DNA from: Arthrobacter echini
GTDB taxonomy: Bacteria > Actinomycetota > Actinomycetes > Actinomycetales > Micrococcaceae
Length of the DNA stretch: 64,000 nucleotides
Direction: 5' to 3'
Assembly: GCF_008107445.1 (NCBI RefSeq)
Contig: NZ_VSLD01000006.1
Location: 1 to 64,000, forward strand
The position numbers and the translations under genes were made by a program. Positions 9,053-16,515 of the stretch are shown piece after piece. Positions within the stretch are counted from its first letter, which is position 1. Every line of letters begins with the position of its first letter. Under the pieces are notes generated by a model, which made no database searches, was not told the origin of the DNA, and saw nothing but the letters and a program-made list of their open reading frames with translations.

Positions 9053-9958
9053 ATGACGTCCAACCATGCCTCGAGGCCCACCCCGTCGACCGCCGTGGCC
9101 GCCTACCTCGGGCTGGGTTTGGTATGGGGCACCAATTTCGTGTCCATGACTCTCGCCGCCCCCTTTATCAGCGCGGCGCAGACCACGCTGTTGAGGGTCG
9201 CCTTCGGGCTGCTACCCGTGCTCGTGTTCGCCCTGGCCACGCGCTCCATCGCCCGCTGGCATTTCCGCCATGCCCACCACTTCGTGGTGATGGCGGTGCT
9301 GGCCGCAGGACTGTACTACTACGCGTACGCCGCCGGGACCTACCGGCTCCACAGCGGTATCGCCGGGGCGTTGAGCGGATCGATCCCCCTGTTCGTCTTC
9401 CTGTCAGCGGTCCTGGTGCTGCGCACCGAGGAATTCACGCGGCGGAAGGCCGCGGGTCTGGCCCTCGGGGTGTGCGGGGTCCTCGTGCTGACCCGCCCCT
9501 GGGCGGCCGGGGCGGTCGATCCCATCGGCGTCCTGCTCATGCTCGGCGGGTCGGCGAGCCTGGGCGCGTCCTTCGCCTATGCGCGGCGCTTCATCAGCCC
9601 GCTCGGTATTCCGGCACCCGCCGCAGCGACCTATCAGCTGGTCCTTGCCGCAGTCGGTCTGGGGGTGATCACCGACCTCGACGGCATCACCGCCATCACT
9701 GCGGACCCTCTCGCGGCAGCCGCGGTGATCCTCGGTCTGGGGGCACTGGGTACCGGGGTGGCGTTCATCCTCTACTACGTGGCGATCGCCGGGCTGGGGG
9801 CGGTGACCGCGTCGACGGCCACCTACATCCCGCCGGTGATCGCCCTCGTCATCGGTACCGTTTTCCTCCGCGAGCCGCTCCTGCTCTCCGCGGTTCTCGC
9901 CGTGGGGCTTCTCCTCCTCGCCGCCGTCGTGACGCAGACAGGCCGAGCCGCCCGGTGA
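9053..9958 (+). CDS. EamA-family (DMT) transporter
   Basis: 301 residues with about ten hydrophobic helices arranged as two EamA repeats (about 14-140 and 155-290). The first helix contains the typical LGLVWGTNFV start and helix 3-4 the PVLVFAL pattern. Members of the drug/metabolite transporter superfamily usually export metabolites or amino acids; the substrate here cannot be predicted. The ATG at 9053 has only a weak ribosome site, but upstream candidates are out of frame. It converges with the phosphodiesterase gene with 13 bases between the stops. Confidence 0.88.
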   Translation: MTSNHASRPTPSTAVAAYLGLGLVWGTNFVSMTLAAPFISAAQTTLLRVAFGLLPVLVFALATRSIARWHFRHAHHFVVMAVLAAGLYYYAYAAGTYRLHSGIAGALSGSIPLFVFLSAVLVLRTEEFTRRKAAGLALGVCGVLVLTRPWAAGAVDPIGVLLMLGGSASLGASFAYARRFISPLGIPAPAAATYQLVLAAVGLGVITDLDGITAITADPLAAAAVILGLGALGTGVAFILYYVAIAGLGAVTASTATYIPPVIALVIGTVFLREPLLLSAVLAVGLLLLAAVVTQTGRAAR

Positions 9959-9971
9959 TGTCACCGCCTCG

Positions 9972-10499
9972 TCATGGAGCCACCCGGTCGGCGGGCGTGC
10001 GGCGAGGGAGCTCGTGCAGTGTGGTCGTCAGTGTCCCGGCGTCGATGACCGCGGTCATGAAGGTGCAGTGGGGCTGCCTGCGCCGATCGGTGGGCGATCC
10101 CGGGTTGAGCAGTCGCAGACCGGACTCCGCGGTGGTGTCCCAGGGAATGTGGCTGTGCCCGAACACCAGGACATCGACGTCGGGATAGCGGGCTGTCATG
10201 CGGGCCTCCCTGTGCGCGGCAGCACCAGTCTCGTGGACCACAGCCAGTCGCACGCCGTCGAGCACCTCCCGGGCCACCAGGGGCAGTTCCGCCGCGAACT
10301 CCGGCCCGTCGTTGTTCCCGTAGCAGGCGATCAGGTGGGCGGCGCGGCCCCGGAGCTCCTCCAGCAGCGATAGCTCGGTCCAGTCCCCGGCGTGCACGAC
10401 GACGTCCGAGGCCTCGACCGCAGCCCAGACGGCAGCGGGAAGTTCTCGGGCGCGCCGGGGCAGGTGGGTGTCTGCAAGGAGGGTCAGCGTGAGGCTCAT
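9972..10499 (-). CDS. YfcE/MJ0936-type metallophosphoesterase
   Basis: 175 residues, the usual size of small cytosolic phosphodiesterases of this family. Metal-binding motifs appear in order: LLADTHLP (Asp10, His12), VVHAGDW, CYGNND, AVVHE and the final VFGHSHIP. It should bind two metal ions and hydrolyse phosphodiesters; the natural substrate is unknown for most family members. Downstream residues LLNPGSPTDRRR are typical of the family. It starts at an ATG and converges on the EamA gene. Confidence 0.9.
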   Translation of the reverse strand: MSLTLTLLADTHLPRRARELPAAVWAAVEASDVVVHAGDWTELSLLEELRGRAAHLIACYGNNDGPEFAAELPLVAREVLDGVRLAVVHETGAAAHREARMTARYPDVDVLVFGHSHIPWDTTAESGLRLLNPGSPTDRRRQPHCTFMTAVIDAGTLTTTLHELPRRTPADRVAP

Positions 10500-10605
10500 G
10501 GGTCAATTGTCGGGCGTCTGGGAGCGGCTGTGACAGGGAATGACCCGTGTGTGATGCTGTGATCAGCACACTGACCACTGTGTGTACCCGAGACCAGGAG
10601 GCGTC

Positions 10606-10797
10606 ATGAACATCGACAAGCAGCAGATCATCGATCTGCTCAAGAGCCAGGGCAAGAACGACAACGCCGACCAGGCCCAGTCCGAACTCCCCGACAAGGT
10701 CGATCCTGAGCAGCACTCCGACCTGCTGTCGAAGTTCGGCATCGACCCGAAGGATCTGCTGGGCAAGATCCCGGGCCTCGATGGCTTCGGCAACTAG
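10606..10797 (+). CDS. Small hypothetical protein, 63 residues
   Basis: A soluble protein rich in Asp, Lys and Gln (MNIDKQQIIDLLKSQGK start, IDPKDLLGKIPG near the end). The ATG is preceded by a good ribosome site (CCAGGAGGCGTC), and a terminator-like hairpin follows at 10831, supporting a real, probably monocistronic gene. I recognise the general pattern from actinobacterial hypothetical proteins, but I know no function. Confidence 0.8.
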   Translation: MNIDKQQIIDLLKSQGKNDNADQAQSELPDKVDPEQHSDLLSKFGIDPKDLLGKIPGLDGFGN

Positions 10798-10830
10798 GAC
10801 CGCACGAGCGGGTGCGCCCGCGGTCATACT

Positions 10831-10861
10831 GGAAGGGAGTCCTCGACGAGGGCTCCCTTCC
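10831..10861 (+). terminator. Terminator-like hairpin after the 63-residue gene
   Basis: GGAAGGGAG (10831) pairs with CTCCCTTCC (ending 10861) around a GA-rich loop, 34 bases past the stop codon. No T-run follows. Confidence 0.6.
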
Positions 10862-10979
10862 GCCCTCGATACGGGGAAGGGAGCGTACCTCCGCGTCCGT
10901 CTGCTGCGCCGTCCTCGGTGTGAGCAACACGATAGGGCGCAGTGCACGTCCGGGCGCTGAGGGGGCCCATCATGGATTC

Positions 10980-11252
10980 ATGGAACACATGGGGGTACTG
11001 CTGACGCAGACCGCACGGGGAATGGGCTTCGACCGGACGCGCAACTGCGCAGCATACGCACTTGCGGGGGTCGCCCTGTTCTGGGTGGTGGGGCTGCTCG
11101 GCGGGCTGCGCGTACTCCACAGTGCGTCGTCGCCCATGGCTACCCTGGTACTGCTCTACGCCATGCTGGCGATCGTGATCCTGTCAATGGTGATCGCCGC
11201 CGCGGCAATGTTCGAACTCGGTCGACAGGCCGGCGAACGCCGCCGCAGCTAG
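10980..11252 (+). CDS. Small two-helix membrane protein, hypothetical
   Basis: 90 residues from the ATG at 10980. Two hydrophobic helices are visible (about 22-45 and 52-76) with a basic C-terminus ending in ERRRS. The start is uncertain: an in-frame ATG nine bases further (10989) and a longer open frame back to 10812 exist, but the latter runs across the hairpin at 10831-10861. I do not recognise a family. Confidence 0.55.
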   Translation: MEHMGVLLTQTARGMGFDRTRNCAAYALAGVALFWVVGLLGGLRVLHSASSPMATLVLLYAMLAIVILSMVIAAAAMFELGRQAGERRRS

Positions 11253-11332
11253 TTCCGCATCCGCATTCCCGCCTGCTCCCTCGCACCGGTCAGCACTCGG
11301 CAAGGACGGGCAGTGACGGGTAGCGTGGAACC

Positions 11333-11542
11333 ATGCTCACAGTCCCCGAAGATTTCCCCTCCCGCTACATCAGCTATCTCGAAGCTCAGGACGAGCACTT
11401 CGCCGAAACCGTCCTGATGGTGATGAAGCAGTCGATGGTCGAGAAGAAGCACGGCATCCTCGTAGGCAACGAATCCGTGGATCGCCATGTGGAGTTGTCC
11501 GAGACCGTACCCTTCGGCGAGGTGGACGAGGGCATCATCTGA
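11333..11542 (+). CDS. Small hypothetical protein, 69 residues
   Basis: A soluble protein with an acidic tail, beginning MLTVPEDFPSRYISYL and containing a helical segment with HFAETVLMVMKQSM. There is no signal peptide, membrane helix or recognised motif. The ribosome site is weak (GCGTGGAACC). A strong terminator 25 bases after the stop supports a real transcript end. Function unknown. Confidence 0.65.
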   Translation: MLTVPEDFPSRYISYLEAQDEHFAETVLMVMKQSMVEKKHGILVGNESVDRHVELSETVPFGEVDEGII

Positions 11543-11566
11543 GGCGTCCCCCCCTGAGAACAGGAC

Positions 11567-11600
11567 GAGCGGCGTCCGTCGATCCCGACGGGCGCCGCTC
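11567..11600. terminator. Strong bidirectional hairpin
   Basis: A 15-bp nearly perfect stem (11567-11581 with 11586-11600, loop ATCC) separates the 69-residue gene from the convergent reductase gene. It can terminate both. Confidence 0.8.
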
Positions 11601-11615
11601 GATCCGGTGTCCGTC

Positions 11616-12707
11616 CTACCCGGCGTTGACCGTCGCGTCGTAGAACGGGTAGTCCGTGTATCCCTCGGCGCCGGGCGCGTAAAAGGTTGCCGGGTTCGGT
11701 TCGTTCTCGGGCAGATTCTCCCGCCAGCGGCGTGCCAGATCGGGGTTCGCGATGGCCGGACGTCCGACGACGACGGCATCTCCCAGGCCGTCCTCGAGGA
11801 TGGCGATGGCTTCCTCGCGATTGGTGATGACCCCGAAGCCGCTGTTGATGAGGAACGGTCCTCCGAAGCTCGCGCGGAGGTCCTGGACCAGGGTGCCGGA
11901 AGGCTCCGCGTGGAGCACGCTGAGGTAGGCCAGGTTCAGTGGGGCTAGAGCCGTGACGAGCGTCGTGTAGGTCGCGTGCACATCCGCGGCCTCGGTCTCG
12001 AGCGCGTCCTGGATGTTGTGCTCGGGTGAGATGCGCAGGCCCACCTTGCCTGCTCCGACCTCTGCCACCACGGCCGTGACGACATCGATCACGAACCGTG
12101 CCCGCTTCTCGGGGGAGCCGCCGAAGGCGTCGTCGCGCTGGTTCGAGTCCGGCGAGAGGAATTCGTGCAGGAGATAGCCGTTGGCGCCGTGCAGTTCCAC
12201 TCCGTCGAAGCCCGCCACGTCGATGGCCTTCCGCGACGCTGTGACGAACTCGGAGATGATGCCGGGAAGCTCCTCCTCGGCCAGTGCATGCGGTACGGGA
12301 TACGGCTGCTTGCCCGTGTTCGTCCGCGTACTGCCGTCGATCGCGATGGCACTCGGAGCCACGACCTCGTAGCCGCCGTTCGTGTCGGGATGGGTCACCC
12401 GACCCGCGTGCATGACCTGGGCCACGATCCGGCCGCCCTCGTCATGGACCGCGTCGGTGACGCGCTTCCAGCCGGCCAGCTGATCGTCCTCGACGAGCCC
12501 GGGCTGACCCGGGAAGCCCTGTCCGGCATGGCTCGGGTAGGTACCCTCGCTGACGATCAGGCCGAGGGAGGCACGCTGGCGGTAGTGCTCGACGACGATA
12601 TCGCCGGGCACGCCGGCGGAGCCCGAGCGGACGCGGGTCAGCGGCGCCATGACAACGCGGTTGGGGAGTTCCAGCGAGCCGAGGGTCAGGGGCGAGAAAA
12701 GCAACAT
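11616..12707 (-). CDS. Old-yellow-enzyme alkene reductase (NemA-like)
   Basis: 363 residues, an FMN-dependent NAD(P)H oxidoreductase of the OYE family, which reduces activated double bonds such as N-ethylmaleimide and enones and can act on nitro compounds. The N-terminal LPNRVVMAPLTR, the substrate-binding H173-G-A-N176 within ELHGANGYLLHEFLSP, and the C-terminal FMN-phosphate loop GDAVVVGRP are present. It belongs to the classical subgroup by the length and the DSNQRDDAFGGS segment. The physiological substrate is unknown. A CRP-like palindrome lies 65-80 bases upstream of the start. Confidence 0.92.
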   Translation of the reverse strand: MLLFSPLTLGSLELPNRVVMAPLTRVRSGSAGVPGDIVVEHYRQRASLGLIVSEGTYPSHAGQGFPGQPGLVEDDQLAGWKRVTDAVHDEGGRIVAQVMHAGRVTHPDTNGGYEVVAPSAIAIDGSTRTNTGKQPYPVPHALAEEELPGIISEFVTASRKAIDVAGFDGVELHGANGYLLHEFLSPDSNQRDDAFGGSPEKRARFVIDVVTAVVAEVGAGKVGLRISPEHNIQDALETEAADVHATYTTLVTALAPLNLAYLSVLHAEPSGTLVQDLRASFGGPFLINSGFGVITNREEAIAILEDGLGDAVVVGRPAIANPDLARRWRENLPENEPNPATFYAPGAEGYTDYPFYDATVNAG

Positions 12708-12771
12708 GGGTTCCTACTTCCGGTGGTGTTCTACCGAAACGGAACCGGACCGCGGCACGTGCTATTCCGCA

Positions 12772-12787
12772 TGTGTCAGGTGTCACA
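12772..12787. promoter_or_regulatory. Possible CRP/GlxR-like site
   Basis: TGTGT-N6-TCACA differs at one base from the TGTGA-N6-TCACA palindrome bound by actinobacterial CRP/GlxR regulators. It lies upstream of the minus-strand reductase and next to the neighbouring gene's terminator. Evidence is motif only. Confidence 0.3.
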
Positions 12788-12791
12788 CGAA

Positions 12792-12818
12792 GGAGCCCCG
12801 GACAGTGTCCGGGGCTCC
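12792..12818 (-). terminator. Terminator of the acidic-protein gene
   Basis: A perfect 12-bp GC-rich stem with a 3-nt loop lies just past the end of the minus-strand acidic-protein gene and upstream of the reductase gene. Confidence 0.8.
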
Positions 12819-12840
12819 GGGATACCTGCCGTTCCCGTGT

Positions 12841-13293
12841 CTACGTGGGGTCCGGCTCGTCCATCGCGCTCAGTGAGGAGCCGCCGCGATTGGCGGGATC
12901 GTCACTCCCGTCGGACTCGTCGTCCTCCATCATGCCGAAGTCCACATCGGCGGCGGCCTCGCCGACCCCGGGTTCCTCCGGCGGGATCTGTTCCTCCCCG
13001 TCCTCGTACCGCGCCTCCGCGGTCTCCGCGCGCAGCTGCTGATCACTCTGCTCGCCCTCCTCGCCGACCACCGGGACGCCGTCCTCCTCGGCGACGGACT
13101 CGTTCACTCCGGGTTCGTCCTGCAGGAGCGGATCCTCCTGCCAGTGGTCGGGATCGTTTTCGGCCGCGCCGCTGTAGGAGTCCGGGCGGCCGTCCAGGAC
13201 CGGGTCGAGGGACTCCGGCTCGAGTGGGTCGACGGGCATGTCGGGCTCGTCACCCACGACTGTCAGTTCCTCGTCGGGAAGATTCTCGGTCAT
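12841..13293 (-). CDS. Acidic, probably disordered protein
   Basis: 150 residues with a great excess of Asp and Glu, many Pro and Gly, and hardly any hydrophobic core or basic residues. It begins MTENLPDEELTVVGDEPDMP and keeps this composition to the end. I see no known domain, signal peptide or membrane helix. Similar acidic proteins occur in Micrococcaceae, but none with a function I can name. Start chosen at the ATG following an AAAGG-like site; an upstream in-frame ATG (13332) lacks one. A terminator follows directly. Confidence 0.75.
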   Translation of the reverse strand: MTENLPDEELTVVGDEPDMPVDPLEPESLDPVLDGRPDSYSGAAENDPDHWQEDPLLQDEPGVNESVAEEDGVPVVGEEGEQSDQQLRAETAEARYEDGEEQIPPEEPGVGEAAADVDFGMMEDDESDGSDDPANRGGSSLSAMDEPDPT

Positions 13294-13395
13294 CTGCTCT
13301 GCCTTTCGTTGCGCTGCGCATCCTTCGATCATCAGCCTACGGACGGACGGGGCCGGGCGACACCTCGCGCTGTGGTCCGGCCCCGCGTGAGCCGG

Positions 13396-14259
13396 CTAGA
13401 CGTGCTGGCGCCAGCTGTGCTGCGGGTCGTAGCCCAGGACGCGCCTGGCCTTGTCGATCGAGAGCAGTGTCTCGTACTCGCCGACAGCCCGGGTCAGGTC
13501 CACGCCGGGGAGGACCTCCCGCGCGAGCCCGTCGCTCGCACGGTCCATCACCGTGTCCGCGGCGGCGATGATGAAGCGATCGAAGCCGGGTGCGGCGTTC
13601 TCGAGCGCCCTCAGCACCGCCTGGGCGCCGTCGCGCCCGTCCACGTAACCCCACAGATTCCACTTGCGCTCCCGGGGATCGGCGCCGAAGGAGGGAAACT
13701 CGGCGTAGTCCTCCGGATCCATGACGTTGGAGAAGCGCAGGGACGTGATGCTCAGCTTCGGATCCCAGCGCGTCAGTTCGATCGCCAGCTGCTCCTCCAG
13801 GTGCTTCACGAGCGAGTAGGTGCTCTCGGGACGCGCCGGGTAGTCCTCGTCGACGGGGATGTACGGAGGAGGGGTGTCGAAGGGAAGGCCCAGGACGGTC
13901 TCGCTGGAGGCGTGGATGATGCGCTTGATACCGGCGCGCCTGCCGGCCTGGAAGACGTTGTAGGTCGCCGTCAGGTTGTTGTGGAAGGTCGCGGCATCGG
14001 CCTGGAGCCCGGGTGCCGGGATGGCGCCGAGATGGACGACGGCGTCGACCCCCGCGTGCCGGTCGTCCACGCCCAGGAGTGCGTCGAGCACCTGCCCGTA
14101 GTCCGTCAGGTCGATCCGGAGGAACCCGGGACCGCGCTCGCCGTGCTGGTCGAGCCCGAGGACCGTGTGCCCGGCCTCGCGCAGTCCGCGGACCACGCTG
14201 CGGCCCAGCTTCCCGCTCGAGCCGGTGACCGCGACGGTCAACGCGGTGTCCCGGCCCAT
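13396..14259 (-). CDS. NAD-dependent epimerase/dehydratase (extended SDR)
   Basis: 287 residues. The N-terminal Rossmann motif TGSSGKLG (12-19), the ASSE segment near 117-120 and the catalytic Tyr148-x3-Lys152 (YSLVK) define an extended short-chain dehydrogenase. The compact size and lack of an obvious nucleotide-sugar domain suggest a sugar or uronate dehydrogenase/epimerase, but the substrate cannot be set. Its start overlaps the aldo-keto reductase stop by one base (TGATG), so the two genes are coupled and may act on the same carbohydrate or ketone. Confidence 0.85.
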   Translation of the reverse strand: MGRDTALTVAVTGSSGKLGRSVVRGLREAGHTVLGLDQHGERGPGFLRIDLTDYGQVLDALLGVDDRHAGVDAVVHLGAIPAPGLQADAATFHNNLTATYNVFQAGRRAGIKRIIHASSETVLGLPFDTPPPYIPVDEDYPARPESTYSLVKHLEEQLAIELTRWDPKLSITSLRFSNVMDPEDYAEFPSFGADPRERKWNLWGYVDGRDGAQAVLRALENAAPGFDRFIIAAADTVMDRASDGLAREVLPGVDLTRAVGEYETLLSIDKARRVLGYDPQHSWRQHV

Positions 14260-15263
14260 CAGGCCGGGCGGCTTTCCGGAGACACTGTCCTGGCGACGTC
14301 AGTCTCGGCGAGACCTCCGATGGCGTCGTCGATCGCGTCCATGACGTCGGTGTCGAGCGTCACCCCTGCGGCGGCGGCGTTCGACGCCACCTGCTCCGGA
14401 CGTGAGGCTCCGATGATCGCCGAGGCCACGTTCTTGTTCTGCAGGACCCAGGCGACGGCGAGCTGGGCCATCGTCAGCCCGACACCGTCGGCGATCGGGG
14501 ACAGCTTCTGCACCCCGGTGAGGACGTCGTCGCCCATCCAGCGCTTGATCATGTCCGCGCCACCCTTGTCGTCCGAGGCGCGGGTTCCCTGCTCGGGCTG
14601 CTGCCCGGGCCTGTACTTGCCGGTCAGGACGCCCTGGGCCACCGGCGACCAGACGATCTGTGAGAGGCCGAGTTCCTCCGAGGTGGGTACCACCTCGCCC
14701 TCGATGACGCGCCACAGCATCGAATACTGGGGCTGGTTCGAGATCAGCTGGAACCCGAGCTCCTTCGCGAGTGCGTGTCCGTCGCGGATCTGCTGCGCGG
14801 TCCATTCACTGACCCCGATGTAGAGGGCCTTGCCCTGCCGGACCACGTCGGCGAAGGCCTGCATCGTTTCCTCGAGGGGAGTCTCGTGGTCGTAGCGGTG
14901 TGCCTGGTAGAGGTCCACGTACTCCGTCTGCAGCCGCTGCAGCGAACCGTCGATCGATTCCATGATGTGCTTGCGGGAGAGCCCTGCATCGTTGTGCCCC
15001 TTCGGCCCCGTGGGTCCCCACACCTTGGTGAAGATCTCCAGCGACTGGCGCCGCTCGCCCTTCAACGCCTCACCCAGGACCGTCTCCGCCACGGTGTTCG
15101 CGTAGACGTCCGCGGTGTCGAACGTGCTGATGCCCGCGTCGAGCGCTGCACGCACGCACTGGGTGGCGACGTCGTTCTCCACCTGCGAGCCGTGCGTTAG
15201 CCAGTTGCCGTAGGTGATCTCCGAGATCTTGAAGCCGCTGTGTCCGAGGTATCTGGTTTCCAT
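14259..15263 (-). CDS. Aldo/keto reductase (potassium-channel beta-like)
   Basis: 334 residues, an NADPH-dependent TIM-barrel reductase. The catalytic tetrad is visible: Asp49 and Tyr54 (FDTADVYAN), Lys80 (FTKVWG), His122 (YQAHRYD). The C-terminal GASRPEQVASN cofactor loop is typical of the AKR6/AKR14 (Kv-beta and YghZ) branch, which reduces aldehydes and methylglyoxal in some bacteria. The ATG at 15263 begins the METRYLGHSGFKIS pattern seen in homologues. It is the first gene of a two-gene unit with the epimerase. Confidence 0.92.
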   Translation of the reverse strand: METRYLGHSGFKISEITYGNWLTHGSQVENDVATQCVRAALDAGISTFDTADVYANTVAETVLGEALKGERRQSLEIFTKVWGPTGPKGHNDAGLSRKHIMESIDGSLQRLQTEYVDLYQAHRYDHETPLEETMQAFADVVRQGKALYIGVSEWTAQQIRDGHALAKELGFQLISNQPQYSMLWRVIEGEVVPTSEELGLSQIVWSPVAQGVLTGKYRPGQQPEQGTRASDDKGGADMIKRWMGDDVLTGVQKLSPIADGVGLTMAQLAVAWVLQNKNVASAIIGASRPEQVASNAAAAGVTLDTDVMDAIDDAIGGLAETDVARTVSPESRPA

Positions 15264-15357
15264 GATTCCGATGCTAACCACCCGGCCGGAGTGAGTACAG
15301 ATATTTCGTTTCTTGGGGCAACCTGTTGTCCGACCACGTGGTGATCGCTCCAACAGC

Positions 15358-15363
15358 TACACT
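15358..15363 (+). promoter_or_regulatory. Candidate -10 box (TACACT)
   Basis: TACACT lies 38 bases before the FemAB-like gene in a relatively AT-richer stretch. No well-spaced -35 box was found. Confidence 0.35.
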
Positions 15364-15401
15364 TGGGCGCGTCCTTCGATAGCACCAGTGAATGAGGAAT
15401 C

Positions 15402-16475
15402 TTGGCAGACTTCACGGCTCGTTTCGCCGATCCGGCGGAGCAGCGCGAGTGGGATTCGCTCGTCACGGACAACCCGGGCGGAGGCAATCTGCTCCAGTCG
15501 ATGGCCTTCGCGGACGTGAAATCCCGGCACGGCTGGCGGCCACGGCTCGTGGTCCTCGACGGTCCGGGCTATACGAGCCACAATCTTGTGCTCGAGAAGA
15601 AGGTACCGCTGCTCGGGGCCCTCTGGTACCTCATCAAGGGTCCCGCGGTGAACGAGGTGGACCACGTGGCGCCGGCCACCCGCGCCGTCGCGGAGCTCGC
15701 GCGCCGTGAGGGGCACCGGCTCTTCGCCATCAAGGTGGAGCCGGACCTCCTCGACGGTCCCGCTGCACGCGAGACCCTGCGGGCGGCCGGGCTCGTGAAG
15801 ACGTTCAATCTGCAGCCCAATGACAGCACGGCCCTCCTCGACACGACCGCGGAGCCCAACCAGCTGCTGCGCACTCTCCATTCCCGGGGCCGCAACGCCG
15901 TCCGGCGGGCCATCAGGGAGGGCGTCGAGGTCCAGCGGATGGAGCCCACGGAGGAGACCTTCCGTGCCATGTACGCCCTGATGTCCCACATCGAGGACCG
16001 CTCCGCTGCCCGCATGCGGTCCTTCGAGTACTACAGCCGTTTCTGGCAGAACTTCGTCGACGCAGGCCAGGGACGCTTCTATTTCGTCCACGAGGACGGC
16101 GAGCCCTCGGTGGGTGCCTTCGTCATCAACTACGGTTCGAAGGGCACGTACAAGGACGGCGGGTCGAAGCCGGGCCGGCGGCAGTACGGCGACTCCCACC
16201 TGGTGCAGTGGACGGCGATCACCGAGCTCAAGGAGGAGTTCGGGATCGTCGAGTACGATTTCTGCGGAACGCCCCCCGCGGATCAGCTGAAGGACAAGGA
16301 TCACCCCCACCACGGGCTGGGCCTGTTCAAGACGAGCTTCTCGAAGACCGTCACGGACTTCGTGGGGTGCTACGACCTCGTGGTCAGTGCCTGGCGGTAC
16401 CGCGTGTGGAATCTCGTCGCCGAACGGGTGGTCCGCCAGGTGTACTGGCGCCGCACGCACCAACCGTTCTACTGA
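15402..16475 (+). CDS. FemAB-family peptidoglycan aminoacyltransferase-like protein
   Basis: 357 residues with the two GNAT-like halves of FemABX proteins. These enzymes transfer amino acids from aminoacyl-tRNA to the side chain of the peptidoglycan precursor lipid II on the cytoplasmic side. Visible family features include LLQSMAFADVKSRHGWRP at 30-47, the RTLHSRGRNAVRRAIREG helix near 158-175, and the GGSK...YGDSHLVQWTAI block near 250. It starts with TTG preceded by TGAGGAA. A role in building the interpeptide bridge of the wall is plausible. Which amino acid is added cannot be told from sequence. Confidence 0.87.
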   Translation: MADFTARFADPAEQREWDSLVTDNPGGGNLLQSMAFADVKSRHGWRPRLVVLDGPGYTSHNLVLEKKVPLLGALWYLIKGPAVNEVDHVAPATRAVAELARREGHRLFAIKVEPDLLDGPAARETLRAAGLVKTFNLQPNDSTALLDTTAEPNQLLRTLHSRGRNAVRRAIREGVEVQRMEPTEETFRAMYALMSHIEDRSAARMRSFEYYSRFWQNFVDAGQGRFYFVHEDGEPSVGAFVINYGSKGTYKDGGSKPGRRQYGDSHLVQWTAITELKEEFGIVEYDFCGTPPADQLKDKDHPHHGLGLFKTSFSKTVTDFVGCYDLVVSAWRYRVWNLVAERVVRQVYWRRTHQPFY

Positions 16476-16515
16476 GGAAAACCCCGCGGAGCACCGCGAT
16501 GATCGAAAGGCGGCT

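Noticed and set aside
9124-10188. A 354-codon plus-strand frame overlapping the EamA gene
   Set aside because: Out-of-frame Arg/Gly-rich translation of the EamA gene and its convergent neighbour.
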